A program made the position numbers and the translations under genes. From the NCBI RefSeq assembly GCF_016722925.1, contig NZ_JAEQNC010000002.1:186001-250000 (forward strand): 64,000 nucleotides of DNA, in the 5' to 3' direction. Source of the DNA: Phytoamicus setariae. Lineage in GTDB: Bacteria; Pseudomonadota; Alphaproteobacteria; Rhizobiales; Rhizobiaceae. This document shows, in pieces, positions 54,120 to 63,466 of this stretch. Each line of letters opens with the position of its first letter. The stretch's first letter is position 1. The notes under the pieces were generated by a model. It saw nothing but the letters and a program-made list of their open reading frames with translations, was not told the DNA's origin and made no database searches.

Positions 54120-54209
54120 TGGCGGAGAAGATGGGATTCGAACCCACGATACCCTTCCGGGTATACTCCCTTAGCAGGGGAGCGCCTTCGACCACTCGGC
54201 CACCTCTCC
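54120..54209 (-). tRNA. tRNA-Ser (anticodon GCU)
   Basis: On the minus strand the 90 bases fold as a serine tRNA: acceptor stem GGAGAGG with CTTCTCC, discriminator G and encoded CCA, anticodon loop CTGCTAA (anticodon at 54173-54175), a long variable arm, and a T-loop GGTTCGAATCC. The long variable arm and GCU anticodon identify serine AGC/AGU codons. Confidence 0.97.
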
Positions 54210-54882
54210 GTTGACGCCCTGATAGGTGGTTTGCTTTGGGCAATCAAGCGGTTTTTCATGGTGGTCGATGTTTTCCCGGCAATCCGTCGCTTCGACTGCT
54301 TTTGCGAGCACTGCATACCGATCGAGATAACTGCGCCGAATGTCGGCGGATCTCGCGGATCTCGCGGCTCTCGCCGGGCAGGGTTCTCAATACAGGTGTA
54401 ACACTTCCCGGTCGTCAGTGTTTGAAAAATACATTTCCTGTCTCGCCCAGGCAGGTCGTTTTGTCACAAAAGCTTCTTGCCGAACTGCTAGGCACGCCCC
54501 GACATCAGTTGCTTGCCATCCCTCATTCCATGACTCGCCAGAGCCAGTAGCAGGATCGTTTGCAGGCCGAAAACTCACGGCCGTCCGGGTAGGCTAAGTG
54601 CCTGTCTTGAATTGGGTTTGTATCCGGCGAGACATCAGTTTCGAGCGGCCATCTTCCCGTGCATATAATCCATAGAAATTGTAGCATAAATGCAACGTTG
54701 CATTCTGTTCAGAGCTGCAAGAACATGTTTTAGCGGGCGCTACCATTGAGTCGATGTTCGAAAAAGCTAATTTCGCATCGGCAGCAGGGATGATCCTGCG
54801 AGCTGGAATCAATGTTCATGCGGGGGCGGTTGCTTTCGTGACCAAGCATGAATGAAAAGTATTTATTTCTGGAGGTCAGAAA
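54210..54882. other. Long upstream region of the first porin
   Basis: No gene is supported in these 673 bases. They contain the palindrome at 54689-54704 and presumably the porin promoter. Open frames here lack ribosome sites and recognisable sequence. Confidence 0.45.
54689..54704. promoter_or_regulatory. Perfect 16-bp palindrome, candidate porin operator
   Basis: AATGCAACGTTGCATT is perfectly self-complementary with no spacer. It lies 178 bases before the first porin start, in a noncoding stretch. Such a site suits a dimeric repressor; I cannot name the regulator. Confidence 0.5.
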
Positions 54883-55965
54883 ATGAACATCAAGAGCCTT
54901 CTCCTTGGCTCCGCGGCCGCACTGGCGGTCGTATCCGGCGCCCAGGCTGCCGACGCCGTCGTCGCGGCCGAGCCGGAGCAGATGGAATATGTAAAGGTGT
55001 GCGACGCCTATGGCACAGGCTTCTTCTATATCCCGGGCACGGAAACCTGCCTGAAGATCGGCGCCACGCTTCGTTATGAGAAGCGCATCAAGAAAACCGG
55101 CGATGCCGATTCCGTCTATGACAATCATGGCCGCATTCGTTTCGACGTTGAATCGCGCAACGATTCGGAGTGGGGCACCGTCTATAGCTGGATTCGTCTC
55201 CAGGGAGATCAGGTCAACAATGGTAACGATGCTGCCGGCTCCGATCCGGCGGCGGCCTTGAAGTGGTACTATTACTTCGGCATCGGCGGGGCCGAGTTTG
55301 GCAACTGGGACAGCCAGTGGAAGAAGTTCCTCGGCACCGGTTTCACCGATGATGGTGGCATCTACCAGTCCGATGACGATTTCCCTGATTCCCGTCAGTA
55401 TGTCAGCTACACCGCTGAATTCGGCTCCACGAAGGTCTATGTGTCGCTCGATAATGACGCCGACGAATATTATGACACGTCCGACGTCGGCGGCAAAATC
55501 TATCGCGGTGAGTCCCATAGCGACAAAGATCTCAATGATCTCAACCGCGGTCGCAAATATATGCCCGACGTGACCGCTGGTGTCTCGACGGAGTTCAATG
55601 ATTGGCTCGTCGGTGCCAACGTTGCCTATGACGAATCCGCAGAATCGGTTGCGGTCAAGGGTGTCGTCGCCGGCGAATTTGGAATGTTCGGCGTCCGCGC
55701 TCTCGGCTTCTGGTCCGACAGTTATCAGAACATCTTCTTCAACTACGATGGCTTCAGCGCAATCCTCGGCCTCCAGGCCACGGTGACCGACTCGGTCATC
55801 CTCTCCAAGGACATCCAGTTCTGGGATAATGGAGACTGGCGCATTGTTGGCGACGCGGAGTGGAAGGTTGCTTCCGGTTTCTCCGTGCTGTTCGAAGGCA
55901 TTTATGCCGATCGCTATGACGTGAAGACCAAGCAGGGCATGCTGCGCTTCCAGCGCAAGTTTTGA
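54883..55965 (+). CDS. Outer-membrane porin, RopA/porin_2 family (first copy)
   Basis: The 360-residue product is a trimeric beta-barrel porin of the alphaproteobacterial type. It has a signal peptide MNIKSLLLGSAAALAVVSGAQA, cleaved before ADAVV, then VKVCDAYGTGFFYIPGTETCLKIG with the conserved cysteine pair, and ends FQRKF with the C-terminal Phe needed for barrel assembly. GGAGG lies before the ATG. Compared with the second copy its codons are less biased (many GCC, GTC, CGC). It has its own terminator. Confidence 0.95.
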   Translation: MNIKSLLLGSAAALAVVSGAQAADAVVAAEPEQMEYVKVCDAYGTGFFYIPGTETCLKIGATLRYEKRIKKTGDADSVYDNHGRIRFDVESRNDSEWGTVYSWIRLQGDQVNNGNDAAGSDPAAALKWYYYFGIGGAEFGNWDSQWKKFLGTGFTDDGGIYQSDDDFPDSRQYVSYTAEFGSTKVYVSLDNDADEYYDTSDVGGKIYRGESHSDKDLNDLNRGRKYMPDVTAGVSTEFNDWLVGANVAYDESAESVAVKGVVAGEFGMFGVRALGFWSDSYQNIFFNYDGFSAILGLQATVTDSVILSKDIQFWDNGDWRIVGDAEWKVASGFSVLFEGIYADRYDVKTKQGMLRFQRKF

Positions 55966-55990
55966 TCGCTCATCCTGCTTCGCTCAACGA

Positions 55991-56017
55991 AAGGCCCGGT
56001 TCTCCGGGCCTTTTTTG
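55991..56017 (+). terminator. Intrinsic terminator after the first porin
   Basis: AAGGCCCGG and CCGGGCCTT pair around TTCT, followed by TTTTTT. It is a strong Rho-independent terminator 26 bases after the stop. Confidence 0.9.
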
Positions 56018-56518
56018 TGAATCGGCGTTGCCAGGCCTCTATCTACGTCGAGGGAATCGCACGTAACCGCATCTTCGATTCTCCTTGTGAGCCCCGATTG
56101 TATCCGTCAAAGTCGTCGATGCGGCGTTGGGAATGTAACCGCCAACGGGCGCCGACTGCCGCCGAGGGCCTGGATTTAGCCGGTTTCGCAGCTGCCGTGG
56201 GGTCACAAGTGATTTCAGGGTACGACTTAAGTGTCTGATTTTATTAACGTCCTGTTAGTAATTCTTAAGAAACCATCAACTTTTGGGCGGGGCAGGGCGA
56301 TTTTGTGTCATTTTTGTAACATGGCGTGTTGAAGAACGGGAATTGGGTTTGCGTTTGTGCAGATCTGCGTTGCGTAACCGGTTCGCCCGTCTATGATCAC
56401 ATTCGAAGCGACGGGCCAGCCCGATGTCTTCAACAAAAATGGGATGGGGCAGGGAATGCTGTCCTTCAGCGAAAATAAGACCCATACCCGATTGAAACGT
56501 TTTGACTGGAGGTCAGAA
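56018..56518. other. Upstream region of the second porin
   Basis: About 500 bases without a supported gene. A near-CtrA element TTAA-CGTCCTG-TTAG lies at 56244-56258. The region should contain the promoter for the second porin, which has its own leader and shares the GGAGGTCAGAAATG start context with the first. Confidence 0.4.
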
Positions 56519-57607
56519 ATGAACATTAAGAGCCTTCTTCTCGGCTCCGCAGCTGCTCTGGCAGTTGTTTCCGGTGCTCAGGCTGCAGACGCTGTCGTCG
56601 CTGCTGAGCCGGAACCGATGGAATACGTTAAGGTTTGCGACGCTTACGGCACCGGCTACTTCTACATCCCCGGCACCGAAACCTGCCTCAAGATCGGTGG
56701 CCAGGTTCGTTACGAAAAGCGCTTCCAGAAGGTTGGTGGCGATAGCACTCAGTACGACAACCATGGTCGTATCAAGCTCGACGCCGAAGCTCGTAACGAC
56801 TCCGAGTGGGGCACGGTTTACAGCTGGATCCGTATCCAGGGCGAACAGTACAACAACGGTAGCGACATTTCTGGCGGCGGCGCTGCTGACTACCTGCATT
56901 GGTACTACACCTTCGGCATCGGTGGCCTCGAATTCGGCAACTTCGACAGCCAGTGGGCGAAGTTCTTCGGTTACGGCGGCTTCACGGATGACGGCGGCGT
57001 TTACACGTCGGATTGGAACTACCCGGATTCTCGCCAGTACATCAGCTACACTGCCGACTTCGGTTCGTGGAAGGCCTACATCTCGCTCGACAACGATGCT
57101 GACGAATACTACAGCACTTCGGACGTTGACGGCGTTATCTACAACGGCGAAGCGCACAGCGGCAAGGATCTCAACGATCTGAACCGCGGCCGTAAGTACA
57201 TGCCTGACGTAAGCGCCGGTGTGTCCGGTACGTTCGGCGACTGGCAGGTTGCCGGTGGTGTTGCTTACGACGAATCGGCTGAAGCGTTCGCAGTCAAGAA
57301 GCTCGTTGCTGGTAACTTCGGCATGTTCGGCGTCCGCGTCATGGGCCTCTACTCGAACAGCGACCAGAACATCTACTTCAACTACGATGGTTTCAGCGCG
57401 ATCGTTGGTCTCCAGGCCAAGGTTACCGACACTATTACCCTCGCGAAGGACATTCAATGGTGGGATAACGGCAGCTGGCGTATCGTTGGCGACGTGAACT
57501 GGGAAGTTGCTTCTGGCTTCTCCGTTCTGCTCGAAGGCGCCTATTCCGATCAGGACAATGGCCCGAAGACCAAGTCTGGTATGCTTCGCTTCCAGCGCTC
57601 GTTCTAA
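56519..57607 (+). CDS. Outer-membrane porin, RopA/porin_2 family (second copy)
   Basis: The 362-residue porin is a close paralogue of the first: the signal peptide is identical and long stretches match (VKVCDAYGTGYFYIPGTETCLKIGG; LNDLNRGRKYMPDVSAGVS). It ends FQRSF with the C-terminal Phe. Its codons are strongly shifted to GCT, GTT, CGT and GGT with few rare codons, as in very highly expressed genes, so it is probably the major porin. The start has the same GGAGGTCAGAAATG context. Confidence 0.95.
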   Translation: MNIKSLLLGSAAALAVVSGAQAADAVVAAEPEPMEYVKVCDAYGTGYFYIPGTETCLKIGGQVRYEKRFQKVGGDSTQYDNHGRIKLDAEARNDSEWGTVYSWIRIQGEQYNNGSDISGGGAADYLHWYYTFGIGGLEFGNFDSQWAKFFGYGGFTDDGGVYTSDWNYPDSRQYISYTADFGSWKAYISLDNDADEYYSTSDVDGVIYNGEAHSGKDLNDLNRGRKYMPDVSAGVSGTFGDWQVAGGVAYDESAEAFAVKKLVAGNFGMFGVRVMGLYSNSDQNIYFNYDGFSAIVGLQAKVTDTITLAKDIQWWDNGSWRIVGDVNWEVASGFSVLLEGAYSDQDNGPKTKSGMLRFQRSF

Positions 57608-57625
57608 TCCTTACGGATTGGATGG

Positions 57626-57657
57626 AAAGGCCCGGGTTTCCCGGGCCTTTTCTGTTT
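57626..57657 (+). terminator. Intrinsic terminator after the second porin
   Basis: AAAGGCCCGGG and CCCGGGCCTTTT pair around TTT, then TCTGTTTT. It ends the second porin transcript and faces the convergent hydrolase gene. Confidence 0.88.
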
Positions 57658-57665
57658 TGAGGAAA

Positions 57666-58526
57666 TCATTTTAGAAACCGAGAGACTGCCGCATAGATGC
57701 TGTCCAGATGAAGCAGCGGCGCATGGCCTTGGCCCAATGCCACAGCGGCAAAGGACTTCGAGTGGCGTTCCAGCATCTCGGATACGGTCTTTTCTGAAAG
57801 CAGCCGCGAATGTTCTCCCCGGACGACCAGCAAGGGGATGGCTTTCAGCAGTTCGAACTGCGACCATAGATCCGGGAGCTGTTGCGAAAAGTCGATCGTT
57901 TTCAATGGCTCGGCAAGGGCTGGATCGAAGTCCACTATCCAGCCGAGTTCGGTCTGCCGGTAAATGGCGCTTGCCATATCCTGCCAATCACAATCTGACA
58001 GGGCCGGAAACTCCGCTCGATGTATCGAAACGAGTGATTCTATCGCCGCGCCCAGGGAAGGGTAGGGCGGCTTTTCCGAGAGATAATCGCGGATATGCCG
58101 CAGCCCATCACTCTCGATCACCGGCCCGATGTCATTGAAGATCATCGAGATAATTCGGTCCGGCGCCATGTTGCCCAGCATGTGCAGAATCAGACCGCCG
58201 CGCGATGTCCCGATGAACCTAGCTTTCTCGATGCCGAGATGGTCGAGTGCGGCGAGGACGTCCTGCGCCTCGCGCATGATGTTGTAGTTAGCCTTGTTCG
58301 GATCCCACTCCGATTGCCCCCGCCCCCGATAGTCGAGGGTGATGATTCGAAGCCCCTCGGATTGAAGTTTCGCGGCCAGAGAATGGAAGTCCCGACTGTT
58401 ACGCGTCAGGCCAGGCAGGCAGACAACCGGAGGAGTGGAGCTAGAAGGGCAGGGATAGTCGCGACCGTAAAGCTTCAAGCCATCGTCGGAGGAAAAATGA
58501 AAAGGTTGGAACCGGGATTCTGACAT
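57666..58526 (-). CDS. Alpha/beta-fold hydrolase
   Basis: The 286-residue protein is a single alpha/beta-hydrolase domain. The nucleophile elbow is FIGTSRGGLIL (GxSxG with Ser), the oxyanion-side motif is VVCLPGLTRNSRDF, and GRGQSEWDPN follows as usual. The catalytic His is probably in ALGQGHAPLLH. Its substrate is unknown. It starts at 58526 and is transcribed alone. Confidence 0.88.
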   Translation of the reverse strand: MSESRFQPFHFSSDDGLKLYGRDYPCPSSSTPPVVCLPGLTRNSRDFHSLAAKLQSEGLRIITLDYRGRGQSEWDPNKANYNIMREAQDVLAALDHLGIEKARFIGTSRGGLILHMLGNMAPDRIISMIFNDIGPVIESDGLRHIRDYLSEKPPYPSLGAAIESLVSIHRAEFPALSDCDWQDMASAIYRQTELGWIVDFDPALAEPLKTIDFSQQLPDLWSQFELLKAIPLLVVRGEHSRLLSEKTVSEMLERHSKSFAAVALGQGHAPLLHLDSIYAAVSRFLK

Positions 58527-58611
58527 TGCTAGGCCTTTGCTGATGCATTTGGCCTAGAAAACCCGCAAGTAGCGCGGCCCGTCAAGGCCGCTTGCGATTC
58601 GGACCCGGTGT

Positions 58612-60735
58612 TTACCGGCGTCCGGCTGTCAGGTCGGCGGCGATATCCGCCTCCTGGTTCAACAGACTCTTGTAGACTTGGTAGTTTTCCATGACGCGTT
58701 GGACGTAGTCGCGCGTCTCCTGGAACGGGATATTTTCCACCCAGTCAACGACAGCGTCGATATCCTTGCCGCGCGGATCGCCGTAGCGCTTGATCCATTG
58801 CGGGATTCGTCCGGGGCCCGCATTGTATGCGGCGAAGGTCAGCACGTAAGAGCCATCGAACTTGCTGATCTGTTCGCCCAGATAGTGCGACCCCAGCGTG
58901 GCGTTGAATGCGGGATCATCCACCAGCTTTTCCTCCGCATAGGCCAACTGATACTTCTGCGCGACCTTCTTGGCGGTCGAAGGCAAAATCTGAAGCAATC
59001 CCTTGGCATTGGCTGGGGATACAGCTGACGGGTTGAACGCGCTTTCTTGGCGCGCAATTGCATAGGCGAGCGCTTTTCCGGCGCCGGATATGTCGGCAGT
59101 TTCCGGGATGGCGCCGAGTGGAAACGCCGCCAATCCAGGGTCGTGGCCCTGCTTGAGCGCGGCTTTGCCGATTGCCAGCGCCAGCGACGGCCCGTGTTTC
59201 TTCAATGCGTATTCGGCAAGTGCCTGCAATTCGCTAGGGCTTTCGAGGCTGCGTGCGAGCGCAAGGTACATGCGGCGGGCCCGGCCATCCTGTCCCGTTT
59301 TCTCAAGCAGGGTAATGGCTTGCATCTCCGGCTTGCTGGAAAAAGAAAGCATGATCTCCAGCCCTTGCTGATAGCGCGCGGCAGGCATGATCGGCGTCTT
59401 CAATTTTGCGGCAGCAAGCTGACCATAGAAGGTCGCGGGATAGAGTGCCGCCTTGCTGTAGAATACCTTTGCATCTTCGGTCTTGCTGGCCTGCGCAGTG
59501 CGGCCGAGCCAGTAGTAGCCGCGCGCCTGGTCGTGCGCCCTGGCGCTCGATTGCAGCAGTACCCGGAAATGACTCGCGGCATCCTTGTAGTTCTTCAGCC
59601 CGCGGAGGGCATACCATCCGGCGTGGAATTCGGCTTCTGCGATATCTGTTGGTGATTGAGCGACGTGCGCGCTCGCCAACCGGTAAGCAGCCTTTGCATC
59701 GCCGACATCCATCAACCCTCGGCTGACGATTCTGGCTTCCACCCACCAGGCGCTGGGATCACCGAGAAGACCAGCTTCTCGAGGCATTTTCTCAAACAAC
59801 GTTGCTGCTTCTTCAAACCGTTTAGCCTGACGCAAGTACTTGATGGATGCGTAGACAAAGGCAGGTTCGGTGCGCCATTTCTTGTCGACGGCAGCAAGCA
59901 ACTGCTTGCGATCCTTGGATTTTCGCGAAACCGCGGAAAAAGCTTCGTAGAGCGATTCCGATTTAGCCATTTCGGAAAAGCGTTTTGCCTGGGACAGCTT
60001 TTCGGCAAACAGCAGGCGAACCATCCGCTGGCGGTGATCATTGCCGTCAAGCAGCGTGCCGAACTCGGCGATGACCTTGTCTTCGATCTGTGCGTCGAGG
60101 ATCTTGTCGTGCCACAACGACCGGAGAATCCGTTGGGCGCGGGCCTTGTCCCCGGTTGCGAGTGCTGCGCGGGAAAGAATGATTGCGCCTTCCGGTGTCT
60201 GCGGCAGGCGGTCGGCGAAAGCGGAAAGAGCCAGTTGCGCATCGGTGTATTCGCGATAGAGCGCCTGCTCGTAATTGGTGTCGATGTCGGAGAGGGCGGG
60301 CCAGTCCGCCAGCGCTCCGCGCGCCATCGCGAGTTCGGTGGCCGGCACCGCTGTTTGACCCGACACCGCAATTGCCCAGGTCAGCGTTTTCCATTCGATT
60401 GTGTTGGGGGCTAGCTGATCGCGAGCAGCAATGGCTTTCAGGCTGTCACGTATGGACAGTGCCTTGAGGCCGAGCGTCAAAGTCGCGCTTGGAACCGGAT
60501 CTGCTTTCGGCTTGGCAACGACATTGGCATCAAGTCCTGATGGTTCGAGCATCAGTTGCCTGGGCTTGACGGCCAGTGCCTTGACTGGCTTGTCGATGCG
60601 GTCGGATTTGATCGACAGGGTGGCGATGGATGTGTCGGGGAGCGTTTCCACCGGTTCGGGCTGGCTGCCGAGCAGGGCCCAAACGGTGCCTCCGCCAGCA
60701 GCCAGTACAGCAATCGCAATGAGCGCTTGTTTCAT
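58612..60735 (-). CDS. slt: Soluble lytic murein transglycosylase
   Basis: The enzyme cleaves peptidoglycan glycan strands from within the periplasm. The 707-residue product begins with a signal peptide (MKQALIAIAVLAAGGGTVWALL), has a long helical superhelix rich in TPR-like helices, and ends with a GEWL/SLT catalytic domain: AIARQESAFNPSAVSPANAKGLLQILPSTAKKVA (catalytic Glu in RQESAF) and LTFAAYNAGPGRIPQW. The start at 60735 has GGAG 7 bases upstream; a TTG start at 60831 would extend it with no site. It is divergent from dapA. Confidence 0.94.
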   Translation of the reverse strand: MKQALIAIAVLAAGGGTVWALLGSQPEPVETLPDTSIATLSIKSDRIDKPVKALAVKPRQLMLEPSGLDANVVAKPKADPVPSATLTLGLKALSIRDSLKAIAARDQLAPNTIEWKTLTWAIAVSGQTAVPATELAMARGALADWPALSDIDTNYEQALYREYTDAQLALSAFADRLPQTPEGAIILSRAALATGDKARAQRILRSLWHDKILDAQIEDKVIAEFGTLLDGNDHRQRMVRLLFAEKLSQAKRFSEMAKSESLYEAFSAVSRKSKDRKQLLAAVDKKWRTEPAFVYASIKYLRQAKRFEEAATLFEKMPREAGLLGDPSAWWVEARIVSRGLMDVGDAKAAYRLASAHVAQSPTDIAEAEFHAGWYALRGLKNYKDAASHFRVLLQSSARAHDQARGYYWLGRTAQASKTEDAKVFYSKAALYPATFYGQLAAAKLKTPIMPAARYQQGLEIMLSFSSKPEMQAITLLEKTGQDGRARRMYLALARSLESPSELQALAEYALKKHGPSLALAIGKAALKQGHDPGLAAFPLGAIPETADISGAGKALAYAIARQESAFNPSAVSPANAKGLLQILPSTAKKVAQKYQLAYAEEKLVDDPAFNATLGSHYLGEQISKFDGSYVLTFAAYNAGPGRIPQWIKRYGDPRGKDIDAVVDWVENIPFQETRDYVQRVMENYQVYKSLLNQEADIAADLTAGRR

Positions 60736-60955
60736 TCCGTTGCTCCGGCCATCCAACACATCGGCAATTCTTGCCGGCAGCGCAGTTAACGGATGGTAAA
60801 AATTGTTGTTTTCGCCTTTTCTCCGATCCAAAAGGTGGATAGAAGCGCTTCAAATCCGCTTGCTGGTAAATGCCGCCTTATATAAGGTCCGTGCTTCCGT
60901 AATTGAGGATTGCGGCCAAAGCATGGGCTGAAAATGCCCGATCAGGAGTTGTTTC

Positions 60956-61840
60956 ATGTTCAAGGGTTCCATTCCCGCACTTTTGACCCCGTTCAAGAAT
61001 GACGGCAGCGTCGATGAAGATGCTTTTGCCGCACATGTGGAATGGCAGATCGCCGAGGGCAGCGCCGGCCTGGTTCCTGTCGGCACCACGGGTGAATCGC
61101 CGACCCTTTCGCACGCCGAGCACAAACGTGTCGTCGAACTCTGCATTGAGGTGGCCAACAAGCGCGTGCCGGTCATCGCGGGTGCAGGCTCCAATAACAC
61201 GGTCGAGGCAATCGAGCTCGCGCGCCATGCTGAAAAGGCGGGTGCCGAAGGGCTTCTGGTTGTCACGCCCTATTACAACAGACCCACCCAGAAGGGCATG
61301 ATCGCGCATTTTTCGGCGATTGCCGAGGCGGTCAAGACGCCGATCATCATCTACAATATCCCGCCCCGTTCGGTGGTCGACATGTCTCCCGAGACGATGG
61401 GCAAGCTCGCTGCCGCCCACAAGAACATCGTCGGCGTCAAGGACGCCACTGGCAAGATCGAGCGTGTTTCCGAACAGCGCATCACCTGCGGCAAGGATTT
61501 CATCCAGCTTTCGGGTGAAGATGCCACAGCACTCGGCTTCAACGCGCATGGGGGCGTCGGCTGCATTTCGGTCACCGCTAATGTCGCACCGCGTCTTTGC
61601 GCCGAGTTCCAGGCGGCGTTGCTTGCCGGCGATTATGCCCGGGCCCTCGAATACCAGGACCGCCTGATGCCGCTGCACAAGGCGATCTTCATGGAGCCAG
61701 GCGTCTGCGGGGCCAAGTATGCACTCTCGAAACTCGGAAGGATGAGCCGCACGGTTCGTTCGCCGCTCGTGTCCGGCCTTGAGCCGGCCACCGAAGCCGC
61801 GATCGACGCTGCATTGAACCATGCCGCTCTTATGAATTGA
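60956..61840 (+). CDS. dapA: 4-hydroxy-tetrahydrodipicolinate synthase
   Basis: DapA joins pyruvate and aspartate semialdehyde in the first step of lysine and diaminopimelate synthesis. The 294-residue TIM-barrel protein has [23 protein letters not shown] with the proton-relay Tyr, and the Schiff-base Lys in GVKDATGK (about residue 162). The start at 60956 is the first ATG after the divergent slt promoter. smpB follows after one base. Confidence 0.97.
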   Translation: MFKGSIPALLTPFKNDGSVDEDAFAAHVEWQIAEGSAGLVPVGTTGESPTLSHAEHKRVVELCIEVANKRVPVIAGAGSNNTVEAIELARHAEKAGAEGLLVVTPYYNRPTQKGMIAHFSAIAEAVKTPIIIYNIPPRSVVDMSPETMGKLAAAHKNIVGVKDATGKIERVSEQRITCGKDFIQLSGEDATALGFNAHGGVGCISVTANVAPRLCAEFQAALLAGDYARALEYQDRLMPLHKAIFMEPGVCGAKYALSKLGRMSRTVRSPLVSGLEPATEAAIDAALNHAALMN

Positions 61841-61841
61841 T

Positions 61842-62321
61842 ATGACGCACAAGGGCAGGCCGAGCACGGTCCGGAAGATTGTCGCGGAAAACCGCAAGGC
61901 CCGTTACAATTATGAAATCGTCGACACCTACGAAGCCGGCATCATGCTGACCGGCACGGAGGTCAAATCGTTGCGCGAGGGCAAGGCCAACATCGCCGAG
62001 TCCTATGCCAGCGACGAAAATGGCGAGATCTGGCTGATCAATTCCTACCTGCCTGAATATCTGCAAGCCAACAGGTTCAACCATGCGCCGCGTCGGCCGC
62101 GTAAGTTGCTGTTGTCGGCCAAGGAAATCGGTCGGCTGCGCGTCGGCATCTCCCGCGAAGGCATGACGCTGATTCCATTGAAGGTCTATTTCAATGAACA
62201 GGGTCGGGCAAAGCTCGAGCTTGCACTTGCCAAGGGCAAGAAGCTGCACGACAAGCGCGAGACCGAGAGGGAACGCGATTGGAACCGTGAAAAGGGCCGG
62301 TTGCTCCGCGACCGCGGATAA
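61842..62321 (+). CDS. smpB: SsrA-binding protein
   Basis: SmpB carries tmRNA to ribosomes stalled on broken messages. The 159-residue basic protein has the family core [38 protein letters not shown] and the C-terminal tail [24 protein letters not shown] that reads the empty decoding site. It starts one base after the dapA stop (TGATATG), so the two are coupled. No tmRNA gene is visible in this window. A terminator follows. Confidence 0.97.
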   Translation: MTHKGRPSTVRKIVAENRKARYNYEIVDTYEAGIMLTGTEVKSLREGKANIAESYASDENGEIWLINSYLPEYLQANRFNHAPRRPRKLLLSAKEIGRLRVGISREGMTLIPLKVYFNEQGRAKLELALAKGKKLHDKRETERERDWNREKGRLLRDRG

Positions 62322-62331
62322 CGGAAACGAG

Positions 62332-62362
62332 AAAAGGCACCCCCAGGGGTGCCTTTTCTTTT
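62332..62362 (+). terminator. Intrinsic terminator after smpB
   Basis: AAAAGGCACCCC and GGGGTGCCTTTT pair around a short loop (62332-62356), followed by CTTTT. It ends the dapA-smpB transcript. Confidence 0.88.
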
Positions 62363-62385
62363 CCAGTCATATTTGTGTTGAAGGT

Positions 62386-62967
62386 TCAGACGTCATCCGC
62401 ATCGTCGTGCACCGGCTCGACTGGACGAACCGGGCGTTCGGAGGGATCCCGGCCGACTTCGCCCTTCAGGGTCATCAGATCGATAAAGTGGTCGGCCTGT
62501 CGGCGCAGGTCGTCGGCGATCATTGGTGGCTGCGTGGCCATGGTTGACACGACCGAAACCTTGCGACCCTTGCGCTGCAGCGCCTCGACGAGCGTCGTGA
62601 AATCGCCGTCGCCGGAGAAAATCACCAGGTGGTCGACAACTTCGGACTGTTCCATCGCATCGATCGCGAGCTCGATGTCCATGTTGCCCTTGATTTTCCG
62701 GCGGCCGAGAGAATCGGTGAATTCCTTGGCCGGCTTGGTGATCACCTTGTAGCCGTTGTAGTCCAGCCAGTCGATCAGCGGGCGGATGGAGGAATATTCC
62801 TGATCTTCGATGAGGGCCGTGTAATAATAGGCGCGCAACAAATAGCCACGCTTCTGAAAAGCCTTGAGGAGTTTTCGGTAGTCGATGTCGAACCCGAGGC
62901 TCTTCGAGGCGGCATATAGATTGGCGCCATCAATAAATAATGCAATTTTCTCGCGAGGATCAAACAT
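62386..62967 (-). CDS. NYN-domain (LabA/DUF88) putative nuclease
   Basis: The 193-residue protein has the NYN PIN-like nuclease fold with acidic metal residues in ALFIDGANLYAASKSLG, KGNMDIELAIDAM and VIFSGDGDFTTLVEAL, so it could cleave RNA. Its order smpB-NYN-rpoZ is usual in Rhizobiaceae. The ATG at 62967 has AGGA 6 bases upstream; a longer in-frame extension has no site. Confidence 0.9.
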   Translation of the reverse strand: MFDPREKIALFIDGANLYAASKSLGFDIDYRKLLKAFQKRGYLLRAYYYTALIEDQEYSSIRPLIDWLDYNGYKVITKPAKEFTDSLGRRKIKGNMDIELAIDAMEQSEVVDHLVIFSGDGDFTTLVEALQRKGRKVSVVSTMATQPPMIADDLRRQADHFIDLMTLKGEVGRDPSERPVRPVEPVHDDADDV

Positions 62968-63466
62968 GTTTCGTCCTGTTAGGTTGTCTGATTTGTGTGC
63001 TGCGTTCAATAGGCGACACGAGCAGTCGACTCGCTCTGTGAGCAAACCGGACACTTTATGAATCATTCATATAAGTCGTCCTTTAGAGTACCATTGCGCC
63101 ATTTCCAAGGGGAAATTCGAGAACATTCGGAAATTATACGTTTATAAAACTGTGCCGGATTTGAATCTCCGAACTATTGTTTGCGCTTACATGTAGATTG
63201 TGCGGTTGCTCATTCAGCCCTTATTGGAGCGGTCAGGAATTCGCCTGCCGAAGAGGATTCTCTGCGGCTGCAATATTAAACTACAACCATCGAAATAGGT
63301 TCCAATTTGTTTTTCTAGCGTGCTATGTTTGTTGCACACGCCCCTTCCGGCATGTGCCGTAACGGGATTTTTAAGGAATGCCGCATTGATGTCTTGAAAT
63401 TGTCGCGGGAAGCCTGTATCGGCTCGCCGGATAAGCTGACACGATGACACTATATAAGGACAGGCA
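62968..63466. other. Divergent region between the NYN gene and rpoZ
   Basis: 499 bases without a supported gene; no tmRNA or other RNA gene could be recognised. A possible rpoZ promoter is TTGAAA at 63396-63401 with TATCGG 17 bases downstream, a weak match. A leader before rpoZ is likely. Confidence 0.4.

Noticed and set aside
60786-60800. A TTAA-N7-TAAA element, possible CtrA site between slt and dapA
   Set aside because: One half differs from the consensus and its position relative to either start gives no clear promoter role.
63177-63362. A 61-codon Cys-rich frame before rpoZ
   Set aside because: No ribosome site, no family resemblance; it lies in the likely rpoZ leader.
62968-63466. Possible tmRNA gene near smpB
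   Set aside because: The alphaproteobacterial two-piece tmRNA acceptor and tag sequences could not be found here.
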